A stretch of 7,195 nucleotides of DNA, taken from Deltaproteobacteria bacterium. GTDB taxonomy: Bacteria; Desulfobacterota; Dissulfuribacteria; Dissulfuribacterales; QOAL01. The stretch is from the NCBI GenBank assembly GCA_027068235.1, contig JAMOUE010000300.1, forward strand, positions 1 to 7,195, in the 5' to 3' direction. Positions 6,550-7,195 of the stretch are shown piece after piece. The translations under genes and the position numbers were made by a program. Position 1 is the first letter of the stretch. Each line of letters starts with the position of its first letter. The notes below the pieces were generated by a model, which was not told the DNA's origin, did not search any database, and saw only the letters and a program-made list of their open reading frames with translations.

Positions 6550-6596
6550 TGTCACGCAAGGAGGCCCTTTTGAGGGCCTACGAAGCAATCCCATCC
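6550..6596 (+). repeat. Palindromic intergenic repeat with 7-bp inner hairpin
   Basis: The ends are TGTCACGCAAGG and CGAAGCAATCCCATCC. The inner arms AGGCCCT (6562-6568) and AGGGCCT (6573-6579) are perfectly complementary around a 4-nt loop. The inner arm sequence differs from those at 935-950 and 6693-6707 while the outer ends agree. Confidence 0.7.
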
Positions 6597-6601
6597 AAAA
6601 G

Positions 6602-6691
6602 CGCAAATGACAGGAGGATGTAAAATTTCCTAGTGGTTCGATGCGAGCAAACCGAAGCAACCCTGTAACCCTTACACCTCCTGTCATTGCG
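6602..6691. repeat. Long inverted repeat enclosing a degenerate repeat copy
   Basis: AATGACAGGAGG (6606-6617) is perfectly complementary to CCTCCTGTCATT (6677-6688), and after one bulged A, TGTAA (6619-6623) pairs with TTACA (6672-6676). With a second bulge the stem also takes in CGC (6602-6604) and GCG (6689-6691). The 48-base loop contains a worn family copy, ATGCGAGCAAACCGAAGCAA (6641-6660). The left arm is itself the end of a minus-oriented family copy, and the right arm is the start of the intact copy at 6680. Confidence 0.65.
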
Positions 6692-6722
6692 AGGTTGCAA
6701 AGCAACCAAAGCAATCTCATCC
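6680..6722 (+). repeat. Palindromic intergenic repeat, best-preserved copy
   Basis: It begins CCTGTCATTGCGAGG and ends AAAGCAATCTCATCC, the form taken here as the family reference. Its inner hairpin is GGTTGC (6693-6698) and GCAACC (6702-6707) around the loop AAA. Sequences with these ends are, as I recall, dispersed in intergenic DNA of many unrelated bacteria; I do not know a formal name for this one. Confidence 0.75.
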
Positions 6723-6876
6723 GAAAAGGCAGAGGAGTATCACTAGCTAGGGGCCGAGAAAGGCCCTGTGACAAAATATATCTTGGAATCAGAGATTGAC
6801 ACTTGTCACCTGGTTACTAGCTTGGTTAAACAAGGCAAAATAAGAAACAAGATCATAATAAAACCTTTTAAGTACT

Positions 6877-6883
6877 AGGAGGT
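6877..6883 (+). promoter_or_regulatory. Strong ribosome binding site for the DUF202 gene
   Basis: AGGAGGT, a perfect match to the anti-Shine-Dalgarno core, lies five bases (counted from AGGAGG) before GTG at 6888. An in-frame TAG at 6876-6878 overlaps it, so no start farther upstream is possible. Together these fix the start codon. Confidence 0.85.
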
Positions 6884-6887
6884 CCAC

Positions 6888-7195
6888 GTGATTTTTTCCC
6901 AAAGACACAAACGCCTTACAAAAGATGAGGCGCAAAGCCATGTTGGAAATAGACGTACTCACCTTGCAAATGAGCGCACATTTCTGGCCTGGATACGAAC
7001 GGCCATATCCATCATGGCCTTTGGTTTTGTCGTGGAAAAGTTTTCCCTTTTCCTGTGGGTTGACAAAAGACTTGGCAAGGCACCTTATTCATCTGCACTT
7101 GAGCTTTCAAATCTGTTTGGGGTAATTGTTATAGGTCTTGGCATTATTATAAGTTTCCTTGCCATGGTACGTTTCGTAAGGGTAGAAAAAGAGAT
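6888..7195 (+). CDS. DUF202 (YidH-like) small inner-membrane protein, 3' end outside window
   Basis: The 102 visible codons encode an integral membrane protein of the DUF202/YidH family, whose function is not firmly known. After a polar, basic N-terminus of about 28 residues comes the family hallmark NERTFLAWIRTAISIMAFGF (28-47). This runs into the first membrane segment, at about 38-58. A short polar loop (VDKRLGKAPYSSALE, about 58-72) precedes a second hydrophobic segment, about 73-94 (GVIVIGLGIIISFLAMV), and the frame ends inside the basic stretch RFVRVEKE. Many family members are about 100-130 residues, so probably only the tail or a third segment is missing. The gene starts with GTG behind a very good Shine-Dalgarno sequence, directly after an in-frame stop. 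It is divergent from glgA and separated from it by the repeat cluster, so a shared job is not implied. Confidence 0.85.
   Translation, partial: MIFSQRHKRLTKDEAQSHVGNRRTHLANERTFLAWIRTAISIMAFGFVVEKFSLFLWVDKRLGKAPYSSALELSNLFGVIVIGLGIIISFLAMVRFVRVEKE

Larger units (their letters stand above)
6353..6887. other. 535-bp gap between divergent glgA and the DUF202 gene
   Basis: No credible protein gene was found here; the longest open frames cross repeats and lack homology that I recognise. The glgA-proximal end (6353-6450) is AT-rich and carries a candidate minus-strand promoter with an inverted repeat. The middle (about 6500-6725) is a cluster of the palindromic repeat family in both orientations. 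The end next to the DUF202 gene (6726-6887) is AT-rich and should hold its promoter. It contains the small palindrome TGACACTTGTCA (6797-6808), two direct TGGTTA copies (6811-6816 and 6823-6828) and a -10-like CATAAT (6854-6859), but no convincing complete promoter. Confidence 0.6.

Noticed and set aside
6509..6722. Insertion sequence or integrated element in the glgA-DUF202 gap
   Set aside because: No transposase or integrase frame, no target-site duplication and no tRNA were found; the signals are explained by the short palindromic repeat family.
6445..6774. Minus-strand open frame of 109 codons in the glgA-DUF202 gap
   Set aside because: It is made largely of repeat sequence, has no recognisable domain, and its start lacks a ribosome binding site; it is open by chance.
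6796..6801. TTGACA as -35 element of the DUF202 gene promoter
   Set aside because: The -35 hexamer is perfect, but 17 bases downstream stands AGCTTG, which is not a -10 element; spacings of 15 to 19 give nothing better.

Overview
The window looks like a chromosomal segment of a bacterium with moderate GC content, most probably an anaerobic or microaerophilic member of the former Deltaproteobacteria (Desulfobacterota). That placement is an inference from the gene set: BioC-type biotin synthesis, HemE plus HemH next to an AhbD-like radical SAM protein, a DciA-type helicase loader, and a divergent GT5 glycogen synthase. No rRNA or other taxonomic marker is present. All genes are core metabolism or housekeeping. 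There is no phage, plasmid, transposase or CRISPR signature.

Layout. At the left edge, on the plus strand, lies the end of a bioC-like methyltransferase gene whose true start is outside the window. A 284-bp gap (786-1069) between convergent genes follows; it is filled with palindromic repeats. From about 6352 down to 1070 the minus strand carries five genes in the order glgA - (89 bp) - ahbD-like radical SAM - (6 bp) - hemE - (0 bp) - hemH - (overlap) - dciA. The last four are tightly packed and are very likely co-transcribed. glgA may share the transcript or be separate, because the 89-bp gap before ahbD could hold its own promoter. A 535-bp gap (6353-6887) between divergent genes contains a candidate glgA promoter with an inverted repeat and a second cluster of the same palindromic repeats. 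At the right edge a plus-strand gene for a small DUF202 (YidH-like) membrane protein begins with GTG at 6888 and runs off the window.

How the genes fit together. HemE makes coproporphyrinogen III and HemH inserts iron into a porphyrin. The radical SAM protein resembles AhbD, which turns iron-coproporphyrin III (coproheme) into heme b. Side by side they suggest a mixed route in which HemH acts on coproporphyrin and AhbD performs the last step, instead of the classical protoporphyrin branch or the siroheme branch. This is the most interesting biological idea here, but it remains an inference. The other notable signal is the repeat family. Copies share conserved outer ends (TGTCATTGCGAGG ... GAAGCAATCTCATCC) but have different inner sequences, most of which form a hairpin by themselves, as expected if the fold rather than the sequence is kept.
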